Shown here one piece after another: positions 18,037 to 26,903 of a DNA stretch of 64,000 bases; the stretch's first letter is position 1, and the number at the start of each line of letters is the position of its first letter. A model generated the notes under the pieces. The model ran no database searches. It saw only the letters and a list, made by a program, of their open reading frames with translations, and was not told where the DNA came from. Where the stretch lies: NCBI RefSeq assembly GCF_022267315.1, contig NZ_JAIKLE010000007.1:124001-188000 (forward strand), given 5' to 3'. A program made the position numbers and the translations under genes. This stretch comes from Maribellus maritimus. Lineage in GTDB: Bacteria; Bacteroidota; Bacteroidia; Bacteroidales; Prolixibacteraceae.

Positions 18037-18943
18037 AAAACTCTTTTACAAAATATATGGGTCGGTTTTGCACTTCCTTAAAAATTCGATATATATACTC
18101 GCCAATAATTCCCAGAAAAGTCAATTGAACCGATCCAAAAAAGCTAATTGCCAAAAATGTTGAAGACCATCCTGTTGGAGCAAACCCAAGAAATTTTGAA
18201 GCTACGGTGTAAATTATTGCGCCCAAAAACACAAAGATTCCAATTATTCCGAGATACAGGCAAACCTTAATTGGCCATTTTGAGAAAGAATAAATAGCAT
18301 CTGCTGCCAAAGCAAAAAGTTTTTTCCTGCTCATTTTGGCGATTCCTCCCAACCTCTCCGGGCGCTCAAATAAAATAATGTCTTGTTTGAACCCGATAAA
18401 ACTTCTGATACCTGGTAAATATCTGTTTCGTTCGGCAAATTTTAGAATTGCCTGATGGGCATTCCTTTTCATTATACAAAAGTTCCCGGCATTGGAAATT
18501 TGTTTTTCCTCAGTAATGCTGCTAAATATCTTATGAAAAATATTGATGTATAATTTTTTGGAAAAACGCTCGTTTCGGCTTTCACGCACCGCAGTAACAA
18601 TATCTACATTTGTTTCTACTACCTTATTATATAAATCCGGAATCATTTCAGGTGGATCCTGAAAATCACCATCCATCATAATAACATATTCGCCGTTTGC
18701 GTATTCCAATCCAGCTGTAAGAGCAGCCTGTAAGCCAAAATTTCTTGAAAGGGAAACAACTTTTAATTGTTTGTTATTCTTTTTAAATTCTAACAACTTT
18801 AAAAGAGTAGAATCTGTACTTCCGTCGTCGACACACACCACTTCAAACGAGTCACTCAAAGACTTCAAATTAAAAAATACCTCTTCCAGTAAACGGTTTA
18901 CCAACACGTTTTCATTATAAAGCGGTATGACAACAGAAATCAT
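18029..18943 (-). CDS. GT2 polyprenyl-phosphate glycosyltransferase (GtrB/DPM1-like)
   Basis: 304 residues. An N-terminal GT-A domain with VVIPLYNE, the metal-binding CVDDGSTDST and MDGDFQDPPE, then SKKLYINIFHKIF and two C-terminal transmembrane helices (about 225-250 and 260-285). This layout is that of the GtrB/DPM1-like group, which loads a hexose onto undecaprenyl phosphate on the cytoplasmic face. Translationally coupled by overlap to the GT-C gene downstream and 10 bases after the Gfo/Idh gene, so both transferases probably work on one exported glycoconjugate. Confidence 0.9.
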   Translation of the reverse strand: MISVVIPLYNENVLVNRLLEEVFFNLKSLSDSFEVVCVDDGSTDSTLLKLLEFKKNNKQLKVVSLSRNFGLQAALTAGLEYANGEYVIMMDGDFQDPPEMIPDLYNKVVETNVDIVTAVRESRNERFSKKLYINIFHKIFSSITEEKQISNAGNFCIMKRNAHQAILKFAERNRYLPGIRSFIGFKQDIILFERPERLGGIAKMSRKKLFALAADAIYSFSKWPIKVCLYLGIIGIFVFLGAIIYTVASKFLGFAPTGWSSTFLAISFFGSVQLTFLGIIGEYIYRIFKEVQNRPIYFVKEFYD

Positions 18944-18953
18944 TTCTCCATAT

Positions 18954-20297
18954 TTAAGCTTTATGCTGGATGCCCGGAACAGGAACCGGGAATTCCATAT
19001 CTACTACCGGGCCCATCACATATTCTTCAGGGCCTAATCTTTCTGTGGAATTCATCATTTCTTCCCATTCAATCTTTCTTCCTGTATAAGCAGCAGTCCG
19101 CCCCATTATCGCAGTCAGTGTTGAGATTGCAGTTCTTTCAGCTTCAACAACCGGCACATTTGTACGAATAGCTGTTACCAAATGTATATGTTCCTGTATA
19201 TAAGGTGAAATTTTCACAACTTCTGTGGATTTGCCATCTTTGTTTTTGGGGTATTCGTATTGCCATTTAACGGAACCATCCAGATTATAAACTGTATTCA
19301 CACAGTTCGTATAGCCTTCTGTTCCCATAATAAGTTCCCCTAGCGAGTTCGCACACCCGTCCACCTGACGTGACATACTATGTGAGAAAATACCATTTCC
19401 GAAATCAAAATCAATACTAAAAAAATCGTACTGGTCGCCGGTCAACCGATGAGCTCTGCCGCCAAAACCAATAGCCCCTTCCGGATGTTTTCCAAGAAAC
19501 CAGTTTACAACATCGATGTTATGCACATGCGTATCCAGAATATGGTCTCCACATAACCAGCAGAAATTATTCCAGTTTCTGAGCATGTACTCCATATCAC
19601 TCCAACCTTCTTCCCTTGTCCGGAACCATACATGCGATTGTAACCACATTGCTTTTGCAGAAAGAGGCTCTCCTATCGCTCCGGAAGCGACTTGTTTGTA
19701 CGTTTCTACATAATCACGTTGATGACGGCGCTGGGTTCCTGTAATCACAGTCAACCCCATATTCTCGGCCTTCCTTGATGTTGCAATTATTTGCCGGGCT
19801 CCAACCGGATCCACACAGACAGGCTTTTCGAGAAATACGTTCTTTTTCGCCTGTATACATGCATCAAAATGCTCAGGCCTAAAATGAGGAGGAGTAGCCA
19901 GTATAACCACATCTACATCAACCTCCAGCAATTTCTTGTATGCGTCAAATCCCCAAAAACAGTTATTTTCAGGCACTTCTACTTTTTGTTTCTGAAGCTT
20001 GCTCCTGCAATCCCACACCTTGTCTTCGAATACATCAGCCAAGGCTACTAACTCCAAATTATCTCCTGCGGCTAAAAAATTTAAAGCCGCTCCGGTTCCC
20101 CGGTTTCCACAACCTACTAACCCCGCCCGTAAAGTTTTACCATCAGGTGCTTTATCCAACAGAGGGGGGAATTCGTAATCAACTGTGCTTCTTTTACTTC
20201 GACAGGAATTCAACGCGCTAATTCCTGCCAAACCAGCTGCTCCAATTAAAGCCGATTTTTCAAGAAAATTCCTGCGGGATAGTTGATTTTTTTCCAT
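18954..20297 (-). CDS. Tat-exported Gfo/Idh/MocA family oxidoreductase
   Basis: 447 residues. The N-terminus (QLSRRNFLEKSALIGAAGLAG) is a twin-arginine signal ending in ALNSC, which may also be lipidated. The Rossmann domain follows with AGLVGCGNRGTGAALNF, and the catalytic-type EKPVCVDP lies about residues 155-162, so NAD(P) binding is intact. Exported Gfo/Idh proteins of Bacteroidota include sugar-modifying enzymes such as GH109-like glycosidases that use tightly bound NAD. This one could act that way in the periplasm. It is 17 bases from the cytochrome/SUMF1 gene and 10 bases from the GT2 gene. Confidence 0.88.
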   Translation of the reverse strand: MEKNQLSRRNFLEKSALIGAAGLAGISALNSCRSKRSTVDYEFPPLLDKAPDGKTLRAGLVGCGNRGTGAALNFLAAGDNLELVALADVFEDKVWDCRSKLQKQKVEVPENNCFWGFDAYKKLLEVDVDVVILATPPHFRPEHFDACIQAKKNVFLEKPVCVDPVGARQIIATSRKAENMGLTVITGTQRRHQRDYVETYKQVASGAIGEPLSAKAMWLQSHVWFRTREEGWSDMEYMLRNWNNFCWLCGDHILDTHVHNIDVVNWFLGKHPEGAIGFGGRAHRLTGDQYDFFSIDFDFGNGIFSHSMSRQVDGCANSLGELIMGTEGYTNCVNTVYNLDGSVKWQYEYPKNKDGKSTEVVKISPYIQEHIHLVTAIRTNVPVVEAERTAISTLTAIMGRTAAYTGRKIEWEEMMNSTERLGPEEYVMGPVVDMEFPVPVPGIQHKA

Positions 20298-20314
20298 AAT
20301 TCTTCTTGGTGTTT

Positions 20315-21814
20315 TTATTGAAAATCATTCGGGTCGTATTCACATACAACACGGAAACCTACATTTTTACTATCGGAATACCACCAAATACTTTTGGGTA
20401 TTTGCGGGTCGGTAACCAACCACTCTTTGGTTTTTGTAAAATCACGACGTGCTACACGTACATCCTTTGCTGAATTATTATAAGAACCGCCCCGAACAAC
20501 ATGTTCCTGGCCAGTTCTTGGCCCGCGCGGATTTTTGACTATCCCTTGAGGATATTTTCCATAAACCTGAGGATCATAATAATCCAGACAAAATTCAGCA
20601 ACGTTGCCCAACATATTCTTTAAACCAAACGGATTCGCCTTTACTTTTTCCGGTTGTTGTGTTTTATACGGACTGTTTTCCTGGTATATAACATAGGAAT
20701 TAATCACAGTAGTATCAACACCAAATATTTTCTTAAAAAATCCGTCTGATTCGTAATCTTTAGGTGAGCCTTCAAAGAAGTATGCTCCCTGAGTTCCTCC
20801 TCTTGCAGCATATTCCCATTCAGCTTCTGTGGGCAGGCGATATTCTTTGCCTGTCACACTGCTCAACCACCTGCAATAGGTTTCTGCAGCGTGAAAACTC
20901 ATGGTAATCGCCGGGCGACTCCCCTTTCCCCACCCTTGATCGGGTGCGCCCCAAGGAGGTGTCGCTCCGGTAATTCCATCTACATCTTGATTTGTTTCCA
21001 ACTCTGCTTCTTTTCTTCCCTGGGAACTGGTTGCATTAAAAAACGCCAGATATTCGTCCCAGGTAACCTCCACTTCAGCCATCCAAAAACTGTCAACTTC
21101 TACTTCACGAACAGGTCCTTCAGTTGGTTGACGGTAAGCTTCATTTGCCGGGCTTCCCATATTGAATTGTCCTCCCGGAATGGCAACCATTTTGAAAGAA
21201 ACCGAAGTTTCAGGGATTTTTTCAACAAAGTCAGAGAACTCATTTATTTTAGTTGAATGTTGGTAAATTTCCTTATTCTGTGCGATTCGATCTTCTACAA
21301 CTGTTAAACTGGTTTCACCTCTGTAATGCCCAACTCCCGGGTGGCACTTTAAACAGGATGTAGATTCCGGGTCCCGCAGATATTTCAAATGCGATTCGCT
21401 ACCCAATGAGTTTAATGTCGACGGAAATAAATTTGTATGGCACTTTTTACATCCGTCTTCATAAACAAATCTTTTTGCTGCTTCCAGCGTTCTTTTATCT
21501 TCCCAGTTAATTTCATTCACATCCTTTGTCATATAAACATACAAATCATGAATTCCATGATATGCTTTACGTGTTAGAAAACGAACCGTCTGATCCTCTG
21601 GTGGCAAATGACAATCAACACAATTTACCGACACTCCGCTGGGTGTGTTATGATGTATTGAAAGTTTCCAACTTGCATCTGCATGCGGATGAACATGACA
21701 AGATGCACACGATTCGTTCGTTGATGTATAGTGAACTACTTTTTGGGACGCAGTTAGTAACAATATAAAAGTTAATCCTCCCGCGATAAAAATCAAATAA
21801 TACTTTCGCCTCAC
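20315..21814 (-). CDS. Tetraheme NapC/NrfH-like cytochrome fused to a SUMF1-like domain
   Basis: 499 residues starting at a GTG. One N-terminal transmembrane anchor (about residues 5-22) is followed by four CxxCH heme sites at C36/C39-H40, C65/C68-H69, C122/C125-H126 and C154/C157-H158, as in NapC/NrfH quinol dehydrogenases. Residues about 205-495 form a formylglycine-generating-enzyme-like (SUMF1) domain: MVAIPGGQFNMGSPANE, EVEVTWDEYLAFF, YRLPTEAEWEYAARGG, RGGSYNN, NVGFRV. The RGGSY region has no cysteines, so formylglycine synthesis is unlikely. The protein should sit in the inner membrane facing the periplasm. First gene of the operon and divergent from the LamG regulator. Confidence 0.85.
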   Translation of the reverse strand: MRRKYYLIFIAGGLTFILLLTASQKVVHYTSTNESCASCHVHPHADASWKLSIHHNTPSGVSVNCVDCHLPPEDQTVRFLTRKAYHGIHDLYVYMTKDVNEINWEDKRTLEAAKRFVYEDGCKKCHTNLFPSTLNSLGSESHLKYLRDPESTSCLKCHPGVGHYRGETSLTVVEDRIAQNKEIYQHSTKINEFSDFVEKIPETSVSFKMVAIPGGQFNMGSPANEAYRQPTEGPVREVEVDSFWMAEVEVTWDEYLAFFNATSSQGRKEAELETNQDVDGITGATPPWGAPDQGWGKGSRPAITMSFHAAETYCRWLSSVTGKEYRLPTEAEWEYAARGGTQGAYFFEGSPKDYESDGFFKKIFGVDTTVINSYVIYQENSPYKTQQPEKVKANPFGLKNMLGNVAEFCLDYYDPQVYGKYPQGIVKNPRGPRTGQEHVVRGGSYNNSAKDVRVARRDFTKTKEWLVTDPQIPKSIWWYSDSKNVGFRVVCEYDPNDFQ

Positions 21815-22011
21815 CTGGTTTCTAATTCATTTCAAAGTTTAATGCCGCCAATATAGTTTCCTGCTATTAGCTACTTATTAACACCTTTAGTAACCAGTAT
21901 TTAATTCATTCTTAATTTGAAATTAATCCAAACGACAAAATTATTGATTTAAAACAACTTATACTTGCAATCCATTTTATATAAAAAATTCTTCATTCTT
22001 AAAAAAAAATA

Positions 22012-22019
22012 TATATTTG
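22012..22019 (+). promoter_or_regulatory. Putative -7 element of the LamG regulator gene
   Basis: TATATTTG matches TAnnTTTG 58 bases before the ATG; no clear -33 element is seen. The 263-base divergent spacer (21815-22077) must hold the promoters of both this gene and the cytochrome operon. Confidence 0.35.
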
Positions 22020-22077
22020 AACTGAAAATAATAGAAAATTAAGTGGTAAACCGTACACCTATTAGCTTTATAATCGA

Positions 22078-24597
22078 ATGTTTTCTTTATTTAAGGTCAT
22101 AGCATTTATCAATATAATCCTGTTTCTTCTTTTTCCAAAAACCGGAAAGACGAATGATTTTATCGATTATTCTTTTTTGGTTGTGGAGGCCAGTGAGGAA
22201 AACATTAATAACAATTCTTTCTGGTCTTTTTTAAAAAACAACACTTATTCAGGTATTGAAGTAGAAGTTGTTGAAAAAAACGAAAACATTGTTTTAAAGG
22301 AGAACGCCCAGAATTTTAATTTTCTGCTGGAAAAAATTAACGAACTTTTAAACGAGCAAAACGAGGCGATAGTTCCGGTATTTTTGAATTTTAATGATAA
22401 TATAAATAAACTCGATTCTGTAATAAAAAATTCGCTGATAGCCGAGAAAATATTTTATCTGCCTTTGGGAGAAACATGGCCAACTTATGAGTACCTGGTT
22501 CAGGCAAACCGCAGAATAATCTTTTTTGTTGCCGGAAATTATGCTGGAGAAAGCAGGATTCTTCATAAACTGGACAACTATGTGATAAAAATTTCGGGAA
22601 ACAATATCGTTGGAACAAATTTGGTTAGTAATCTAAATACCGGCTTAAATCAAGAGCTGTTTATGATAGATAACCTTGACAAACTGCCGGTGAGGTCTGC
22701 CCCAAATACTTTGAGTAACAATGTTGTTCCTGATTATGTAAATTACCTGCTCGAAGTTTGGACAAGCCATGGGAAAAGGCCCAATTTTCTATTTATTGGC
22801 GAAAGGTACCGGAACTATAACCTTATGGTCTCTCAACTGGGATCTTTTTCGTGGGTGGACGGTACAGTAAAATACGCTGGTAAAATTTTAGAAAAAGTAT
22901 ATTGGAGAAATCCCGAAGTTACTGTAACAAATGGCAGATTTAGTTTCCCGATACGGGGAGGAGAAGAAATAATGCTTTCTCCGTTTGCTCCGGGATTTAA
23001 TATGACTCCAGAACAAATAGTTGTGACAGGTGAAATGGAGGTCCCGGAGAGTTACTCCATAATAGCAACACCCGCACTTTTATCAGAAGGGCTTTCCGGG
23101 GTATTTAGTTTTGAAAACGATTTATTAAATACAATTGATCCATCAAAAACTTATGTTGGCGAAAATTATTCATTTACTCAGGATATTGAACGGGGAAATG
23201 TTTTAAAGCTACCGGAAAATTCGAATATTAACCTGGGAAATCCCGAAAATTACGGGCTGCGAAACGGGAGTTTTACGGTTAGTTGTTTTGTGAAATTTAC
23301 AGACATATTGGAGTTTGGCGATAATGCAATAATAGGGAACAACGAAAGTGGATACAGAAAAGGATTTCATTTAATCCTGCGCTCCGGGCATCCTTATTTT
23401 GGACTTTATGCAAATGACTATGTTTCAGAGGAAGTGCTGCAACCAAATATTTGGTATCACTTGGTTTGGAGGTACATCATTGAAACAGGTGAACAAGCTA
23501 TTTTTCTGAACGGGAAAAACATAGGGATTTCTGATGGTCATCCGCCATTTTCAGGTACCGGAAACATTCACATTGGAAGCGCATTATCTAGCGGTGCCAG
23601 TCTGCGGGGTTATATCGACGATCTATATTTTTGGGACCGCCCCCTGGGAATTGAAGAAATTAATCGTCTTGCTTTAAACGAAAATGTGGTCATACCTCCG
23701 GAAAGTGAAGCAAGTATCCCTGCTGAAAGCATCAACGTAAAACTGATTATTGGAATTCTATCATTTCTGCTCCTCATAGCAATTGCCTTTATCTTTATCA
23801 AAAGAAAAAAATCGGAAATATCTTCAACAACAGTCCAGCCTCCGGCTTCCAATTCGGCAAATCAGCTCAGGTTATTCGGAACATTCTTTGCCATCGATAA
23901 AAATGCGAATGAAATATCTGACCTTTTTACACCCAAAGTACGTGAGCTATTTCTCTTTATTCTGATTCATTCGGTAAAAAACGGTATTGGAGCAAAAGTA
24001 AGCGATATTAACGAGAATTTGTGGCCTGCTATTTCTTCAAAAAAGGTGGCAAATAACAGAGCTGTTACTTTAAATAAACTTCGAAGAATTTTAAACAGGA
24101 TTAATGGAATTGGAATCGTTACACAAAATGGTTTTATACAGATAACTACAAATCCTGACTTTTTTTGTGATTTTAATGAAGCATTTCAGTTATGTCAAAA
24201 AACCGGTGAAATGACAAAATCGGAATTGGAATCTTTCTATCAATTGGTAAAACGGGGAAGATTCTTAAAAGAGATGGACTGGCCCTGGCTCGACGAAACA
24301 AGGGGACTTATCGGAAACCAGGTTATTGACAACTTGCTTAAACTTGGAAATATTTATTTTAAGGAGAATAAGTTAGATAAGATTGAGGCTATTTCGCGAA
24401 GAATTTTGGAATACGACGATATGAGTGAAGAAGCGGTTTATATGCAAATTCTGGTACTACAAAAAACCAACAACACACATCTGGCGAAATTTAACTTTAA
24501 ATCATTCCTGACAAAATACAAGGAAAACATGGGAGAAGAATACCCCTTTGATTTTGAAAAATTCAATAAACATTATTCAGGACTGTTGCAGTTTTAG
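22078..24597 (+). CDS. Membrane-spanning regulator: PI-PLC-like and LamG outer domains, SARP-like winged helix inside
   Basis: 839 residues. After a signal peptide, residues about 25-300 resemble the X-domain of PI-PLC enzymes (WPTYEYLVQANRRIIFFVAG is the clearest stretch), but the usual catalytic histidine motif is not evident. Residues about 370-520 look like a LamG/concanavalin-type jelly roll (GSFTVSCFVKF, WYHLVWRYI, IDDLYFWDRPL). One transmembrane helix spans about 555-577. The cytoplasmic part has an OmpR/SARP-type winged helix (RLFGTFFAID, TPKVRELFLFIL, NKLRRILNRI) and a BTAD-like helical tail. It therefore looks like a one-component sensor reading an extracellular ligand and binding DNA. 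The divergent operon at 15832-21814 is the obvious candidate target. Confidence 0.8.
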   Translation: MFSLFKVIAFINIILFLLFPKTGKTNDFIDYSFLVVEASEENINNNSFWSFLKNNTYSGIEVEVVEKNENIVLKENAQNFNFLLEKINELLNEQNEAIVPVFLNFNDNINKLDSVIKNSLIAEKIFYLPLGETWPTYEYLVQANRRIIFFVAGNYAGESRILHKLDNYVIKISGNNIVGTNLVSNLNTGLNQELFMIDNLDKLPVRSAPNTLSNNVVPDYVNYLLEVWTSHGKRPNFLFIGERYRNYNLMVSQLGSFSWVDGTVKYAGKILEKVYWRNPEVTVTNGRFSFPIRGGEEIMLSPFAPGFNMTPEQIVVTGEMEVPESYSIIATPALLSEGLSGVFSFENDLLNTIDPSKTYVGENYSFTQDIERGNVLKLPENSNINLGNPENYGLRNGSFTVSCFVKFTDILEFGDNAIIGNNESGYRKGFHLILRSGHPYFGLYANDYVSEEVLQPNIWYHLVWRYIIETGEQAIFLNGKNIGISDGHPPFSGTGNIHIGSALSSGASLRGYIDDLYFWDRPLGIEEINRLALNENVVIPPESEASIPAESINVKLIIGILSFLLLIAIAFIFIKRKKSEISSTTVQPPASNSANQLRLFGTFFAIDKNANEISDLFTPKVRELFLFILIHSVKNGIGAKVSDINENLWPAISSKKVANNRAVTLNKLRRILNRINGIGIVTQNGFIQITTNPDFFCDFNEAFQLCQKTGEMTKSELESFYQLVKRGRFLKEMDWPWLDETRGLIGNQVIDNLLKLGNIYFKENKLDKIEAISRRILEYDDMSEEAVYMQILVLQKTNNTHLAKFNFKSFLTKYKENMGEEYPFDFEKFNKHYSGLLQF

Positions 24598-24605
24598 ATG
24601 GATTT

Positions 24606-24974
24606 CTACAACACTTTTCTGACACTATCTTTCAAAAAATCACGGGTATAATAATCCTGATCCACAATTTCACCGTTCCAAACCACAAGATCCAAATCAA
24701 TACAACGAGGTCCAAATTTTGGTTGGCTACGATCCCTGCCCATTTCGTTCTCAATGGATTTTAGCAATTTGATTAAATTTTCCCGATTTAATTCTGTTTC
24801 AAGCTTAACGGCACCATTTGTAAAATCAGGTTGATTTTCAATTCCTATCGGTTTTGTTTTTACTAAAGGTGAGACTTTAATTACATTTACTTTCTGTTTC
24901 AAGTTTGTCAACATATTTTTGATATTCGTTTCAGCATCAATATTGGAACCGATACCAATAATTGCGTAATTCAT
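24606..24974 (-). CDS. folK: 6-hydroxymethyl-7,8-dihydropterin pyrophosphokinase
   Basis: Transfers pyrophosphate from ATP to hydroxymethyl-dihydropterin in folate synthesis. The N-terminal AIIGIGSNI, the central EMGRDRS and the signature GPRCIDLDLVVW are all present. At 122 residues it is shorter than E. coli FolK (about 160), mainly because the C-terminal part after the signature is reduced. The ATG overlaps the TGA of folX by four bases (ATGA), so the two are translationally coupled. Converges with the LamG regulator gene, with only 8 bases between stop codons. Confidence 0.88.
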   Translation of the reverse strand: MNYAIIGIGSNIDAETNIKNMLTNLKQKVNVIKVSPLVKTKPIGIENQPDFTNGAVKLETELNRENLIKLLKSIENEMGRDRSQPKFGPRCIDLDLVVWNGEIVDQDYYTRDFLKDSVRKVL

Positions 24975-25324
24975 CTTTTTGCCTCCATTTCAATAGAAAC
25001 TGACTCTGCAAACCGAAGTGCATGTGGTTTATCTACTTCCACCCTCGCCCATTTAACTTTTTGATCCTCCATGATTAAATCCAAAATACTTTGAGTAAGT
25101 ACCTCCAGCAATTTGAAACGTCCTTCCTGGACGTGAGAGATTACTCTTTTTGTAATGGTTTTATAGTCGAAAATATTATCGGGTTCGTCTTTTTCCATCG
25201 CACCTTCCGGAATTTCAGCTTCAATTTCCATATTTATTATTACATCCTGTTTGTTAACCAGTTCGTCAGGATTAAACCCAATATAGGTTCTTATAAGCAA
25301 ATTTTTTATTCTGATTTTTGCCAT
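24971..25324 (-). CDS. folX: FolB/FolX-family pterin enzyme, most like FolX epimerase
   Basis: 117 residues of the tunnelling-fold pterin family. From memory it resembles E. coli FolX (dihydroneopterin-triphosphate 2'-epimerase) much more than FolB: IRIKNLLIRTYIG, the NKQDVIIN stretch, RFKLLEVLTQ.LD and VDKPHALRFAESVS all have close counterparts in FolX. In FolX the product feeds monapterin synthesis, and the next gene upstream looks like FolM, which reduces it. A FolB-type aldolase function cannot be excluded because the gene also sits with folK, and many members do both reactions in vitro. Three bases separate it from folM. Confidence 0.8.
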   Translation of the reverse strand: MAKIRIKNLLIRTYIGFNPDELVNKQDVIINMEIEAEIPEGAMEKDEPDNIFDYKTITKRVISHVQEGRFKLLEVLTQSILDLIMEDQKVKWARVEVDKPHALRFAESVSIEMEAKR

Positions 25325-25327
25325 CTT

Positions 25328-26056
25328 TTAAGCGTTTTGTCCAAGGTTTTCTCCGCCGTCAGCAAAAAGGAGCTGACCTGTTAAATGTTCATTCTGAATA
25401 ATATAATCTAAACTTTGCAATACAGGCAACAAACCACCCGGCTTTTTCATCGGGATGTTGTCGGCCAGTTTCTGCAGGTATTTTTCATCTTTATCTTCGG
25501 GAGGTAAAGTTACACCGGGCGCTATTGCATTCACCCTGATTTCCGGAGCAAACTCCAATGCGGCCATTTTTGTCAGCGCCCACAATGTTTTTTTGGAGAG
25601 AGAATAGGCTGAAAAATTTGATTGATTGCTTGTAATCCGGGTATCTACAAAATTGATAATGCTTCCCTCTTTACACACCCTGGCAAAATCCCGGATTAGA
25701 AAAAAAGGAGCTTTCAGGTTTACATTCATTTGTGTATCAAAAAGATTAACGTCGGTTTCCTTTATATCCCCGGGGTCAAATACCGATGCATTATTGATTA
25801 ACAACTGAAACCTGCCATACTCTTTTACAACTTTGGATATCACCTCTTCCACTTCTTCTATTTCAGAAAGATTGGTTTTTACAGTTTCAAAAAATTGTTT
25901 TGGAAATTTTTGTTGTAACGAATCAGCCAATTCCTGTGCCTCTTTTTCAGATCTGTTGTAATGAATAACAACATTCCAACCGTTTGAAGCCAGGTGTTCG
26001 GTTAAGGCTTTTCCCACCCGTTTGGATGCCCCGGTAATTAATGCTGTTTTTTTCAT
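25328..26056 (-). CDS. folM: FolM-like pteridine reductase (SDR family)
   Basis: 242 residues, short-chain dehydrogenase fold. The cofactor motif reads TGASKRVGKAL, i.e. TGxxxRxG with arginine in place of the usual middle glycine, a mark of pteridine reductases (PTR1) and FolM. The catalytic YxxxK is present in SAYSLSKKTLW and the structural NNAS is intact. FolM reduces dihydromonapterin and dihydrofolate with NADPH. Its place directly in front of folX and folK supports a pterin substrate over a generic SDR. First gene of the three-gene cluster. Confidence 0.82.
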   Translation of the reverse strand: MKKTALITGASKRVGKALTEHLASNGWNVVIHYNRSEKEAQELADSLQQKFPKQFFETVKTNLSEIEEVEEVISKVVKEYGRFQLLINNASVFDPGDIKETDVNLFDTQMNVNLKAPFFLIRDFARVCKEGSIINFVDTRITSNQSNFSAYSLSKKTLWALTKMAALEFAPEIRVNAIAPGVTLPPEDKDEKYLQKLADNIPMKKPGGLLPVLQSLDYIIQNEHLTGQLLFADGGENLGQNA

Positions 26057-26124
26057 TGTAAAAAGTTAACGATTTCAGTTTAAAAAATAAACAGAATTTG
26101 TTTATTTATGTTCAAAAAACAATA

Positions 26125-26152
26125 AACAAAAAACCCGGTAAAAACCGGGTTT
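26125..26152 (-). terminator. Terminator of ribE
   Basis: Perfect stem AAACCCGGT (26131-26139) / ACCGGGTTT (26144-26152) with an A run on the plus side at 26125-26130, which gives the T tail for the minus-strand ribE transcript. Confidence 0.85.
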
Positions 26153-26175
26153 CAAAATATATAAATAGATTCATT

Positions 26176-26787
26176 CTATTGAACAAAAGAATTTAATTTG
26201 CTCAGATATTTTCCAATAATATCAAATTCAAGATTCACAACTGTGCCTTCGGTAAAAGTATGAAAGTTGGTTACTTCCTGCGTAAAAGGAATGATGGCCA
26301 CCTGAAACGAATTATTTTTTGAATTTACCACTGTTAAACTAACTCCGTTTACGGTCACCGACCCTTTTTCAACGGTCATATAGCCCTGTTTTGCCTTTTC
26401 AATATCAAAGGCATATTCAAATGTATAATACCAGCTTCCATCTGCTTCTTCTACTTTTGTGCAGCTTGCTGTTTGATCCACATGCCCCTGAACAATGTGC
26501 CCGTCGAGCCGGCCATTCATCATCATACTCCGTTCCAGATTTACTTTTGAACCTTCTTCCAGCAAACCTAAATTTGATTTTAAAAGCGTTTCCTTTATCG
26601 CGGTAACCTTATATGTTTTCGCATCCTTATCTACTGCAACTACAGTTAAACAAACACCGTTATGCGAAAGGCTTTGATCTACTTTCAATTCTCCGGCAAA
26701 AGAACAAGTCAGCGTGAAATGTACATTTTCCTGCTCTTTTTCGATTTTTACTACTGTTCCAAATTCTTCTACAATTCCTGAAAACAT
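26176..26787 (-). CDS. ribE: Riboflavin synthase, alpha subunit
   Basis: Dismutates two molecules of dimethyl-ribityllumazine to riboflavin. It has two tandem lumazine-binding barrels, each with the expected marks: MFSGIVEEFG and SHNGVCLTV in the first, GHIVQGHVD and SVTVNGVSLTV in the second. The family nearly always begins with MFSGIV, so the ATG at 26787 is preferred over the one two codons earlier at 26793. About 203 residues, normal for the family. No FMN riboswitch was recognised upstream; it stands alone between folM and cysS. Confidence 0.95.
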   Translation of the reverse strand: MFSGIVEEFGTVVKIEKEQENVHFTLTCSFAGELKVDQSLSHNGVCLTVVAVDKDAKTYKVTAIKETLLKSNLGLLEEGSKVNLERSMMMNGRLDGHIVQGHVDQTASCTKVEEADGSWYYTFEYAFDIEKAKQGYMTVEKGSVTVNGVSLTVVNSKNNSFQVAIIPFTQEVTNFHTFTEGTVVNLEFDIIGKYLSKLNSFVQ

Positions 26788-26903
26788 GATCATTTATTTT
26801 TAGGTTTCCTGAATCCCCTCTGAGGAAATCAGAAATATTATTTTTAAAACTAAAACGGCCAAAAAAAGTGTCGTTTCTCCCTTTTACGAAGTTCAAAAGG
26901 CTT

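Noticed and set aside
20315-21814. True formylglycine-generating enzyme
   Set aside because: The reactive cysteines are absent and no sulfatase gene lies nearby.
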